A stretch of 64,000 nucleotides of DNA from an uncultured Lachnospiraceae bacterium (GTDB lineage Bacteria > Bacillota > Clostridia > Lachnospirales > Lachnospiraceae). The stretch's first letter is position 1; each line of letters starts with the position of its first letter. Shown piece after piece: positions 20,748-30,200 of this stretch. The position numbers and the translations under genes were made by a program. The stretch covers positions 1-64,000 of the forward strand of contig CAMEJJ010000016.1 in assembly GCA_945919795.1 (NCBI GenBank), given 5' to 3'. The notes beneath the pieces are model-generated. The model ran no database searches. It was not told where the DNA came from and saw nothing but the letters and a program-made list of their open reading frames with translations.

Positions 20748-21944
20748 ATGGATAAAAGCAAAATGGGAAACAGGACATGGAAAAGAAGAATTTTTGATAT
20801 TATTCAGATTGGAAACAGAGAAGATATTCCAAGCCGGCTTTTTGATATTCTGATTACGGTTTCTATTCTGCTTAATCTGTTTGCCATCTTTTTTGAAACA
20901 TTTGAAAGTTCAAAGCCCTATTCCGGGATTCTGTATCTGATTGAGCTTATCACGGTTCTCTTTTTTACGGTAGAATACATTCTGCGCTTATGGACTTCCG
21001 GCTATTTATATCCGGATAAAAAACCGTTACAGGCTGCATTCTGCTTTTTCTTTTCCTTAACCGGCCTGATTGATTTAATATCTTTTCTGCCCTTTTACCT
21101 GCCATTCTTTTTTCCGGCAGGAACCGTGGCATTCAGAATGTTTCGAATTGTCCGTATATTTCGTCTCTTTCAGGTTAATTCGCGTTCCGATGCCTTTCAT
21201 GTCATCGGAGAAGTATTCCGATCCAAAGCGAATCAGTTGGCATCATCGGTTTTTATCATCTTTGTTATTATGATGGCTTCTTCTTTATGTATGTATGGTC
21301 TTGAACATCCCGTCCAGCCGGATGTTTTCAAAAATGCTTTTTCCGGTTTGTGGTGGACAGTTTCTACATTAACTACCGTCGGTTATGGAGATATTTATCC
21401 AATCACTGCTGCCGGCCAGATTTTGGGAATTTTTATTACCTTTTTAGGGATCGGTATCGTAGCTATCCCAACCGGTATTATTTCCGCAGGTTTTGTCGAA
21501 CATTATACAAAAGTCCAGAATGCACCGGATGGTGATCATGAATTTGATTTGCAATTTATCGGTGTGGACATCACCAAAAATCATCCCTGGGCCAATCGCA
21601 AGATAAGAAACCTTTCTTTGATTCCCGGCGTGATTCTTGCCGTTATTTATCGGAACAATGACATCATCATTCCCAAAGGGGATGTAACCATCTGCGAAAA
21701 TGACCACCTGATTATTGGTTCTCATAAACAAAAGAAGGATGTAAATATATCCTTAAAAGAAATTTATATCAATCAAAATCACAAGTGGAAAGATACTCTG
21801 ATTCGTGACCTTCCGATTTCCCGACAGACATTAATCCTGATGATTAAACGTGACAATCAAAATCTGATTCCGGATGGCTCTATGAGAATCCATTGCGACG
21901 ACCGGATTCTTATATATCAGAAAGACAAGAACAGTCCTTTATAG
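20748..21944 (+). CDS. Voltage-gated-type potassium channel with C-terminal TrkA-C-like domains
   Basis: Selectivity filter TLTTVGYGDIYP; S4-like FRMFRIVRIFRLFQ; C-terminal GVDITKNHPWANRKIRNL...GDVTICENDHLIIG repeat. Confidence 0.9.
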   Translation: MDKSKMGNRTWKRRIFDIIQIGNREDIPSRLFDILITVSILLNLFAIFFETFESSKPYSGILYLIELITVLFFTVEYILRLWTSGYLYPDKKPLQAAFCFFFSLTGLIDLISFLPFYLPFFFPAGTVAFRMFRIVRIFRLFQVNSRSDAFHVIGEVFRSKANQLASSVFIIFVIMMASSLCMYGLEHPVQPDVFKNAFSGLWWTVSTLTTVGYGDIYPITAAGQILGIFITFLGIGIVAIPTGIISAGFVEHYTKVQNAPDGDHEFDLQFIGVDITKNHPWANRKIRNLSLIPGVILAVIYRNNDIIIPKGDVTICENDHLIIGSHKQKKDVNISLKEIYINQNHKWKDTLIRDLPISRQTLILMIKRDNQNLIPDGSMRIHCDDRILIYQKDKNSPL

Positions 21945-21994
21945 GATATGTTGCGTTTCTCAAAATACTCGAAATCTTTAGGGGATGGTCGTCT

Positions 21995-22211
21995 CCCTAA
22001 CAGAAATATATATCTTTGCTCGCGGAATTTGGCGAGGTTTCTTGGCATTTCTTAGCGGCATAAGCGAACAAAAATAATGCCCGGTTTCAACTGTTCGAAG
22101 ACGAAGTCTGAGTTTTGAAACCGGGCATTTAATATGTATTTTGTGAGCATGCCGCTTAGAAATGCCGGAAACCGAAGTATGAAGCGGCAAAGATATATAT
22201 TTCTGTTAGGG
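21995..22211. repeat. Long palindromic element, copy 2, with 54-nt core at 22076-22129
   Basis: Arms CCCTAACAGAAATATATATCTTTGC / GCAAAGATATATATTTCTGTTAGGG; core nearly identical to copy 1. Confidence 0.88.
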
Positions 22212-22220
22212 CGAAGGCAG

Positions 22221-22802
22221 TTATCTGATAAAATTTGTAAACACTTTTTCTTCCGCAACCGGCTGTTTCACACCGGATTCTTTTCCCGCTTCGATGCTCT
22301 TTAAAATCCATGCCATATTTTTTGCCAATGTACGCATGGTCTGCATGCCTTCTTCATCCTTTAATACATCTTCGGGATTGGAACCGTGCACCATATTCCA
22401 ATAGCAGGAAGAAACCAGAGGCATCTGATTATATAAAAAGTATTTATTCAGTACATCCAACGTTGTGCTTGTTCCGGCACGTCTTGCAGATGCAATGGCT
22501 GCTGCCGGTTTATACATCAAATCATCTTTTGCAACGCCGAATAAGCGGTCTAAAAATGCCATAACTTCACCGGAAGGAGATGCATAATACACAGGACTTC
22601 CGACAATCAGACCGTCTGCACTTTTTACAGCCTCTGCCACTTCGCTGACAATTTGATTCATTTCTCCATTGACTGCCTTTACACCGATATGAAAGATTTC
22701 TGTTTCGATTCCCTCATTTTGCAATTCCTTTGCAATTTCTGTTAATGCTGTATAGGTACAGCCTTTTTCTCTTCTGCTTCCGTTAATCAATACTACTTTC
22801 AT
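22221..22802 (-). CDS. Flavodoxin-like NAD(P)H-dependent oxidoreductase
   Basis: MKVVLINGSRREKGCTYTAL, DGLIVGSPVYYASPSGEVMAFLDR. Confidence 0.9.
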   Translation of the reverse strand: MKVVLINGSRREKGCTYTALTEIAKELQNEGIETEIFHIGVKAVNGEMNQIVSEVAEAVKSADGLIVGSPVYYASPSGEVMAFLDRLFGVAKDDLMYKPAAAIASARRAGTSTTLDVLNKYFLYNQMPLVSSCYWNMVHGSNPEDVLKDEEGMQTMRTLAKNMAWILKSIEAGKESGVKQPVAEEKVFTNFIR

Positions 22803-22806
22803 GTTA

Positions 22807-23466
22807 TTAGGTCGATCCTTTCATACGAAATTGTATCCTCTCCGATACGGTTTCCGGTTTTTTATAAAACAGCTGATATCCGGCCCATGCCAACGCCATT
22901 GCAGCAAATACATCCAAAACCGAGTGCTGCTTTACAAAGACTGTCGATAAGACAATCAGAACAGAAATCACGCAACAGGTCTTTTTCTGCCAGTTTTTTG
23001 TAAGAACCTTTTCACTCTTTAAGGCAGCTATCATAACAACAATCGAGTTATATGCATGAATACTTGGTACCACATTGGTGGATGTATCATTGCAGTAAAT
23101 CATTTGAACCAGCCGGACAAAAATATTGTCTCTCTCAAAATAAGCCGGACGAATATCCAATCCATTCGGGAATAAATAGGATATGATAATAAACAGTGTC
23201 ATTCCCATATATAAATACTTTATCATCCGAATAAACTCTTCCTTATCCTTAAAAAAGTAAATCAGAAACATCCCGACAATATAAGGAAACCAGATGAGAT
23301 AGGGGACGATAAAAATCTCAAGAAACGGTATTTTATGGTCTATCCCAATGGAAACAATGGTTACCTGTTGGTTTCTTTTTTCAATCAACATAAAGCAAAG
23401 CATATATAAGGGACAATACAGGGCTGTCCACCAGTATTTCATCTTTGCTTTCAACGAGTTGCTCAT
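22807..23466 (-). CDS. PAP2 family phosphatase-like membrane protein
   Basis: VPSIHAYNSIV and KQHSVLDVFAAMALA motifs, several TM helices. Confidence 0.75.
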   Translation of the reverse strand: MSNSLKAKMKYWWTALYCPLYMLCFMLIEKRNQQVTIVSIGIDHKIPFLEIFIVPYLIWFPYIVGMFLIYFFKDKEEFIRMIKYLYMGMTLFIIISYLFPNGLDIRPAYFERDNIFVRLVQMIYCNDTSTNVVPSIHAYNSIVVMIAALKSEKVLTKNWQKKTCCVISVLIVLSTVFVKQHSVLDVFAAMALAWAGYQLFYKKPETVSERIQFRMKGST

Positions 23467-23611
23467 GAAATCATCTCCATATTTACTAACCTAAAACAAA
23501 AAACTTTTTTAACAATATTTTTCATTACGAATGCTACATTACCACTCTGCTTTTACTATACCCAATTAAAATAGAAAACTTTCTCAACCGCACAATTATA
23601 AAAAGGCGGTA

Positions 23612-24637
23612 TTAATTAAAATGATATATTTTCTGTGCCAGATCATATCCTTTTTCAATAATCTTATGCCTTGCACGTCCGTCTTTTTCTATGATTTTGG
23701 TTAAAATCTGTTTATGTACAATTTCATACATTTTCTCGCCACGTGCATGTAAATCCTGCCACAGAGCTTCTTTTTTTGCAAGGCTTTCGGGACTTCCTTC
23801 CCGAACCAGCAGGGCTGAACTGACAGACAAAATCATTGCCAGATATTGTGCCATGTAATCCTGAAGCTTTTCATTCTCTATTTCTGATAAGTCATGCATC
23901 TCTATCATCAGGCGATTGACATATAACTGCTGGTCGATACGTCCGATCATAACCTTTTCATTGACAGACTGATCTGCCCTTCCGATTTTGTAATCATACA
24001 GATCCAAATCCATATAATACATTTTTTTAACAAACGGAAGCGGATAATATACAAAAATGTTATCCACATAAAAAGTATGCTTGGGCAATTGCAATCCACA
24101 TTCCTTTAACAATGCCGTACGATATACAACAGCATGCATTAACAAATTATGTCCCACTTTGAAATGACCGACATCGTCCCAGCCAAAAACTTCATTTTGG
24201 GGAAAGGCGCTTTTGTAATCAATAACAACCTTTCGGTGCTCGCCTTCTTTATCATATATGTAATTTGCTATAAACATATCTAATTGGCAGTCTTCTTCCT
24301 TGTATGACTGTAATGCTGCAAGCATACGTTTTAAAGAATCTTCATCCAGATAATCATCACTGTCCAATACTTTGAAATAAACCCCTTGTGCATGATGAAG
24401 TCCACACATCACAGCATCTCCGTGACCACCGTTTTCTTTATATATGTAATGAACAATTTCCGGATATTCCGCTTCCAGATTTTTCCACATTTCACCTGTT
24501 TTATCCGTTGATCCATCATCAACAATTAAAACTTCCACTTCATTGCCGCCGGAAACTGCCGATAAAACCGCCGTCTTCATATAATCCTGCGAATTATAAC
24601 AGGGGATGGCTATGGTGATTAACTTTTTTCCCAACAA
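23612..24637 (-). CDS. Family 2 glycosyltransferase
   Basis: KLITIAIPCYNSQDYM...VLIVDDGSTDKT...KVLDSDDYLD. Confidence 0.93.
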   Translation of the reverse strand: MLGKKLITIAIPCYNSQDYMKTAVLSAVSGGNEVEVLIVDDGSTDKTGEMWKNLEAEYPEIVHYIYKENGGHGDAVMCGLHHAQGVYFKVLDSDDYLDEDSLKRMLAALQSYKEEDCQLDMFIANYIYDKEGEHRKVVIDYKSAFPQNEVFGWDDVGHFKVGHNLLMHAVVYRTALLKECGLQLPKHTFYVDNIFVYYPLPFVKKMYYMDLDLYDYKIGRADQSVNEKVMIGRIDQQLYVNRLMIEMHDLSEIENEKLQDYMAQYLAMILSVSSALLVREGSPESLAKKEALWQDLHARGEKMYEIVHKQILTKIIEKDGRARHKIIEKGYDLAQKIYHFN

Positions 24638-24706
24638 GTTTATCTATCCCTTCTTTATTTTAACTGGTTAAAATGTATTATTTATCCGTTACAACAGCTT
24701 TCCATA

Positions 24707-24734
24707 CCAATCAATTCATTCCAATCAATTCATT
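24707..24734. repeat. Perfect 14-bp tandem duplication
   Basis: CCAATCAATTCATT twice in direct succession. Confidence 0.8.
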
Positions 24735-24911
24735 AAAATCAGTCATTGAACCTGACATTTGATACAAAAAATTTATATTTATCATAAAAACCAGTAATTC
24801 ATATTATCATATTTTGAAAGCACTCTCAATTTATAATTTATTATATTATTCTTAATTTTTTCGACTTTTTATTATTTCTGTCACTTTCTGTCATATTTAC
24901 AAATCACCAAA

Positions 24912-24953
24912 CAAAAAAACTGTCGCGCCTACTTATATAAGCGCGACAGTCCC
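24912..24953 (-). terminator. Intrinsic terminator of DUF4214 gene
   Basis: ACTGTCGCGC/GCGCGACAGT stem followed on the minus strand by TTTTTTT. Confidence 0.88.
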
Positions 24954-25021
24954 ATTATATCTTTTGTTTCTTCACAAAATCAAAAATCATGATACCCTAC
25001 ATTTTACAAGATATTTATATC

Positions 25022-27769
25022 TTATAATCCAAATGAGGCAACAATTTTTGAAAATTCCGCAGAGTTGGAAAATCCTTTCATAACTTCATCCCTACTCTGC
25101 CCTTTCTTCAAGCAGTTCAGCCATGTCGATTTTCCGGCAGGATCAGAAGATCTTCCTAAAAATGTTTCATATAGAATTTCAACAAATTCTTCATCTGACA
25201 GTTTTTTATTTTTAAACTCTTCTGAACGGATGAAACTTTCTGCTACCTGCGCCGGTGTCATTTTATTACTGTTGATAAGGTGACACCAGGTTTCAACACC
25301 TTTCGACTCTCCTCTTCTATCAAGTGCCTTTGCATAATTTCTCAATACGAATTTTCTTACATTTACATTGCAAACACTGCTGCCATCCTCTTCCATAGTT
25401 CCTCTCGGAATGCTGTATGTATCGCACATGTCCGTAAATTCTCCTGAGTTTACAAAGCCTGCTAAAACAGATTCTCTGGATTTACCGTTTTCTAACGCTT
25501 TAATCCAATTTGCTTTTCCGGTTTCATCGGCCGGTCTTCCGAGTATTGTCTGATACAAATCTTCTACAAACTCTTCGTTTGTACGATTTCTTTCTCTGTA
25601 TTCTTTACTAAAGAAAAATCCATAAGCAATACCTGCCGCATCTATCTTGTTAGCTACTAATTCATCGCTCCAATCCTTCAAACCGGAATCATCATAATCT
25701 CGACGTAAAGCTATATTATACATACGTTTAACAAAGTTTTCAGCATTTTCTCTGGAAATTATCTGCATAAAGTCATCAACATTATCCGACGGTTCTTGTG
25801 GAGTATCGGATTTCTTACCTTCTGATTTTTTAATAATCGTGTAGGTAGAAAACTTCTCACTTGAGAAAGATGCCACAGTCTGTCCGCCCTGATCATTAAC
25901 ATTCAAAGGAATCTCTTGACATTCCCCATTATGGTCACGAACAAGTGCAAGCTCTTCATTATCTTCTAATGTAATATCATTCAATACCAGCTCAATATCA
26001 ACCGGATTATTTAAATCAGTCAGATTATTTTTCCAGAATTTGTCTTCTGTTACTGCCAGTTCTCCTCGTTTTGCCTGTGCCTGCTCTTCCTCTGAAAGGT
26101 TTCCTGCCTTTGCAATAATCTGATCAACTTCAATATTTAAGGATGCAACAGCTTCACCATCGACTACTGCAAGCGCTTTTGTATCATCATATCCGGTATC
26201 ATCCTTTACCGTTAAAGCCAGATTTCCGGAATCTACAACATCCGTTGTACCACCAATCGTTGCAGATGTGACTTCTTGTGCATCTCCTACATCCACAACA
26301 TCCGCTGCTTCTTCAAACAATGCCTGAAAATGAATGTTTGATGTAATTTTAAAAGAAAATTTACTCTGTGTTCCTGCATCGGGTGTTAATGGCATACCAT
26401 TTAGTGATGCTGCCAGAATCTGGTATCCGGGATCCGGCGTCAACATTACCGTTGCGATTGCATTTACCGGTATATTACACTGACCACTTGCTTTCTCCGC
26501 AGCTTCTAACATCTGCTCTGCCGTATATTCTCCATGCGGGCCATCGTACCCGGGACGCAATTGTCCCTGATCATATCCGGCTTTTTCTATTTTTACTACC
26601 ATATTTTCATCCAGATGCTGATCAGCTGTCCATCCCGGTTCATTTGAATAATATACCTGACTTCCGTCCGCACTGGTTACCTTTACCAGTTCTACGGTTC
26701 CATTCTCAACCCAGCTGTCATCTGAACCCTGATCTCCGGCAGCTGCAACTTCCCCTTTATATTTTGCATTCCACCAGGCTACATTTTTCCGGCTGTCAAA
26801 AGGAAACAAGCATCGAATTGCATACGTGTTCATATCCAGACCGGATACATCCAAAATGAGACCATCAATCGGAACATCGTGTTTGACATCGGGATCATAT
26901 GCTTCACTATTTTTTAAATAGTCTTCCCATTCGCGATTTCTAGCATCACTAAAATCTTTCCATCTCTTATCATGATAACTCCAGTATTTCAGTATACTAA
27001 GTGCATCTTCATTGCTCTGCATGTTTCCCTGAGCATCTTTTTTGTAGATTTCAAATCCCAGATGATTGCCTCCGAGATCTTTTCCGGTTTTAATTTTTAC
27101 ATATTTTTCAGTTAGGATACCAAATAATGTGCTTTTATTTGCAGCTGTAACATTTGACAGACAACTTTCTACCGTTGATCTATTAAGTGTAACCGGATCG
27201 GTATATGAATTTTCACTATTAGATGCAGAAAACGAATAAGAGATATCTCCTTCGGAATTACCAATCCACTGGGAAAGAATATTGATACCCGGTGCTAAAT
27301 ACTGGGTATACTGATCTTCCCAGGAACCATTACCCGGAGAATTATTATTGTTTTCTTCCAATTTTATCAAATAATCTCGTGGAGTTCCGTTACCTTCAGT
27401 CGTAGAAAAAGTATAGGTTTTTGTCGAAGAATCCCAATTTCCGGCGTCACCGCCATCTCCTGCTCCCCTTGCACCTTCTTTCACTATAACCTCAATGTTA
27501 CGACCGTCTTTGGGAGCAACTCTAATTTTAACCGTACTTCCTACCGGAACGCCCGTAATCACTTTGCTCGTACCATTTTGAGACACAGTACTAAAACTTT
27601 CTTCTGAACCACTGTTAATTGAATAAAATACATCCGCCTTGTCAAATTCAGAAGAAGCAATGTAAATACTATTCGTTCCTTCCGCTTTTACCGATATCGC
27701 CGGCAAAAGTGAAAATATCATAGCCAGACACAAAAGCATGGCTATGCTTTTTTTCATTCCATTCCTCAT
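25022..27769 (-). CDS. Large secreted protein with C-terminal tandem DUF4214 repeats
   Basis: N-terminal signal peptide MKKSIAMLLCLAMIFSLLPAISVKA; DUF4214-like FVKRMYNIALRRDYDDSGLKDW, LYQTILGRPADETGKANWI, LYETFLGRSSDPAGKSTWL. Confidence 0.8.
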   Translation of the reverse strand: MRNGMKKSIAMLLCLAMIFSLLPAISVKAEGTNSIYIASSEFDKADVFYSINSGSEESFSTVSQNGTSKVITGVPVGSTVKIRVAPKDGRNIEVIVKEGARGAGDGGDAGNWDSSTKTYTFSTTEGNGTPRDYLIKLEENNNNSPGNGSWEDQYTQYLAPGINILSQWIGNSEGDISYSFSASNSENSYTDPVTLNRSTVESCLSNVTAANKSTLFGILTEKYVKIKTGKDLGGNHLGFEIYKKDAQGNMQSNEDALSILKYWSYHDKRWKDFSDARNREWEDYLKNSEAYDPDVKHDVPIDGLILDVSGLDMNTYAIRCLFPFDSRKNVAWWNAKYKGEVAAAGDQGSDDSWVENGTVELVKVTSADGSQVYYSNEPGWTADQHLDENMVVKIEKAGYDQGQLRPGYDGPHGEYTAEQMLEAAEKASGQCNIPVNAIATVMLTPDPGYQILAASLNGMPLTPDAGTQSKFSFKITSNIHFQALFEEAADVVDVGDAQEVTSATIGGTTDVVDSGNLALTVKDDTGYDDTKALAVVDGEAVASLNIEVDQIIAKAGNLSEEEQAQAKRGELAVTEDKFWKNNLTDLNNPVDIELVLNDITLEDNEELALVRDHNGECQEIPLNVNDQGGQTVASFSSEKFSTYTIIKKSEGKKSDTPQEPSDNVDDFMQIISRENAENFVKRMYNIALRRDYDDSGLKDWSDELVANKIDAAGIAYGFFFSKEYRERNRTNEEFVEDLYQTILGRPADETGKANWIKALENGKSRESVLAGFVNSGEFTDMCDTYSIPRGTMEEDGSSVCNVNVRKFVLRNYAKALDRRGESKGVETWCHLINSNKMTPAQVAESFIRSEEFKNKKLSDEEFVEILYETFLGRSSDPAGKSTWLNCLKKGQSRDEVMKGFSNSAEFSKIVASFGL

Positions 27770-28037
27770 CTTTTTCCCTCCTACAGTTTATAATTTATGT
27801 ATCCGAATCACATCACTGCTTTGTAGCATATGTAATTCTCTATAATCAAAAATATATCATTTTTCTTGTCTATGTTCAAAGTACTTTTCCACTTTTGTCA
27901 TTTGCCTATTTTGACAATTGTGCTTTCCATACAGAATGCTATCTTTTATAATAGAGTTGTATGGTATCAATAATCTAAATAGTAGCTAACTCAGACTCAT
28001 GTACATGGATAAAAGTTGTCACAAAGGGGATTTTTAT

Positions 28038-29771
28038 ATGACTTTTCAAGATTTGTTTAATAAGTATATAGACATATTGGACTGCAGTATCAAGGATTTA
28101 GCCGATGCATCGGGACTATCTGCCTCCACCATCAGCCGTTATAAGACCGGTGAGAGAAAACCGTTTGCCGACAGTGAACAATTACAAAGTCTGGTAAACG
28201 GCATCGTACAGATTGCAACAGATAAAAATATCTCTGATATCAAAGAAAAAGAAGTTTATTTCGAACTGAAAAAGGCTTTAACTGACCAATCGGACCTATA
28301 TGCTGCTTTTTCCAAAAACTTTGCGACAATTTCAGATTCTATCAAAATCAATATGAAAGAGTTAGCAACTGCTATTAATTTTGATCTCTCTTATCTGTAC
28401 CGCATTCGCTCCGGTCAAAGACATCCCAATGATTTGGATGATTTTGCGGACTTGTTGTGTAACTATATCTTAAAACACCATGCGGATCAAAATACAAAAG
28501 ATTTTTTTGCCAACTACACAGGCTGTGATGTTTCGGACTTATCGACTGAGACAGCCTTTGCATCTTGTATAAAAGACGCTCTCTTTTTAAATCATACGGA
28601 TTCTACCGACAAACAGATGGAAACCTTTTTAAAAAAGCTGGATGATTTCAATCTGGATGAATATATCCGTGCCATTCATTTTGATAAACTCAAGGTTCCC
28701 CATGTTCCCTTTTATTTTCCCGTTTCCAAAACATACTATGGAATTGAGCAGATGCGCCAGGGAGAGCTGGATTTTTTTAAGGCTACGGTATTATCAAAAT
28801 CTTATGAACCGATTTTTATGTGTTCCGATATGCCGATGACAAAACTTGCCGAGGATATGGACTTTAATAAAAAATGGATGTTTGCCATTGCGATGGCTTT
28901 GAAAAAGGGGCTCCATCTGAATATTATCCACAATGTTGACAGACCCTTTGAAGAAATGATGTTAGGACTTGAAGCATGGATTCCATTATATATGACCGGG
29001 CAGATTTCGCCTTATCATTTAAAAAATATCTCCACGGAAATATATCATCATTTTACCTATGTATCCGGTGCGGTCGCACTTTCCGGCGAATGTATTGACG
29101 GATATCATGAGAATGGCAAGTATCATCTGAGTACAAGCAAAGAAGAATTGGCTTATTATCATAAAAAAGCCGACCATTTGCTGCAAAAAGCATCTCCTTT
29201 AATGGAAATATATACAAAAGACGATGCCTTTCGTTTTGAAACTTTTTTGAAAAAAACAGCAGAAGAAGAAAACGATCAATACAATATTTTGTCTTCGCTT
29301 CCTATTTATACATTATCAAAGGAGCTTTTGTTGCAGATTATTCAAAAAGAAGATTTATCAGGCGATGATGTATCTGCTATTCTGAATTTTTATGAAAAGC
29401 AGAAAGAGCATACGTCAACGATTTTGAAGCAAAACATGATAACCGATAACATACCGGAGATATCCCGGGAAGAATTTGAAAAGAATCCTCTTATTCTCTC
29501 TCTGTCGGAAATGTTTTTTGATAAGGAAATATTTTATACTTATGATGAATATTTACAACATATAAATTATTCAAAAGAATTTGCTAAAAATCATGATAAT
29601 TATCATTTGCAACTTAATCAGAATTCGGCATTTCGCAATATTCAGATACGGATTGTTCCAAACCATCGGGTTCTGATTTCCAAAAGCAAAACCCCGGTGA
29701 TTCATTTTGCAATCTATCATCCTAAAATGATTAATGCCCTGCAAAACTTTATTGCGCCTGTGTTTTTATAA
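28038..29771 (+). CDS. Large cytosolic regulator-like protein with two N-terminal HTH segments and an unrecognised C-terminal region
   Basis: SIKDLADASGLSASTISRYKTGERKP and NMKELATAINFDLSYLYRIRSGQRHP both HTH-like; rest unassigned. Confidence 0.7.
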   Translation: MTFQDLFNKYIDILDCSIKDLADASGLSASTISRYKTGERKPFADSEQLQSLVNGIVQIATDKNISDIKEKEVYFELKKALTDQSDLYAAFSKNFATISDSIKINMKELATAINFDLSYLYRIRSGQRHPNDLDDFADLLCNYILKHHADQNTKDFFANYTGCDVSDLSTETAFASCIKDALFLNHTDSTDKQMETFLKKLDDFNLDEYIRAIHFDKLKVPHVPFYFPVSKTYYGIEQMRQGELDFFKATVLSKSYEPIFMCSDMPMTKLAEDMDFNKKWMFAIAMALKKGLHLNIIHNVDRPFEEMMLGLEAWIPLYMTGQISPYHLKNISTEIYHHFTYVSGAVALSGECIDGYHENGKYHLSTSKEELAYYHKKADHLLQKASPLMEIYTKDDAFRFETFLKKTAEEENDQYNILSSLPIYTLSKELLLQIIQKEDLSGDDVSAILNFYEKQKEHTSTILKQNMITDNIPEISREEFEKNPLILSLSEMFFDKEIFYTYDEYLQHINYSKEFAKNHDNYHLQLNQNSAFRNIQIRIVPNHRVLISKSKTPVIHFAIYHPKMINALQNFIAPVFL

Positions 29772-29847
29772 TAAATAGGCTGAAAGAATCAAGGACAGAA
29801 TTGACAAAAAAATAACGTACCAAAGTGTACCCGATTATTTTGCGCAT

Positions 29848-29887
29848 AAAAAAAGCCGGAAACGTTGATTTTTCAAGCATTTCCGAC
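29848..29887 (-). terminator. Terminator of tRNA Tyr-Leu unit
   Basis: Minus strand GTCGGAAATGCTTGA / TCAACGTTTCCGGC then TTTTTTT. Confidence 0.8.
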
Positions 29888-29899
29888 CCTTTTATGAGA

Positions 29900-29983
29900 T
29901 GCTGGTGACCGGAATCGAACCGGTACGATGTCGCCACCACAGGATTTTAAGTCCTGCGCGTCTGCCAGTTCCGCCACACCAGC
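29900..29983 (-). tRNA. tRNA-Leu (TAA)
   Basis: Acceptor GCTGGTG/CACCAGC, anticodon loop CTTAAAA, long variable arm. Confidence 0.95.
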
Positions 29984-29989
29984 ATGGAA

Positions 29990-30071
29990 TGGATGGAGGT
30001 GGATTCGAACCACCGAAGCAAGTTGCAGCAGATTTACAGTCTGTCCCCTTTGGCCACTCGGGAATCCATCC
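29990..30071 (-). tRNA. tRNA-Tyr (GTA)
   Basis: Acceptor GGATGGA/TCCATCC, anticodon loop TGTAAAT, long variable arm. Confidence 0.95.
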
Positions 30072-30200
30072 ATTTAAGGCACTTTTTTCAAAGCCCTAAC
30101 AATATAAATTTATAACACAGTTTATATGGAATTGCAAGTTTTTTTTACATATGCTGACGCCTTACATCGACACATTTTTCCAAGCCCTTTTCGTATGTCT

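Noticed and set aside
21978-22258. Minus ORFs 21978..22190 and 22052..22258
   Set aside because: Fall within the palindromic element, no RBS; produced by the repeat sequence.
24707-24734. 14-bp perfect tandem duplication CCAATCAATTCATT as a regulatory site
   Set aside because: Only two units in AT-rich intergenic DNA; insufficient to infer function.
29873-30099. ORFs 29873..30073 (-) and 29899..30099 (+)
   Set aside because: They lie over tRNA-Leu and tRNA-Tyr; spurious translations.
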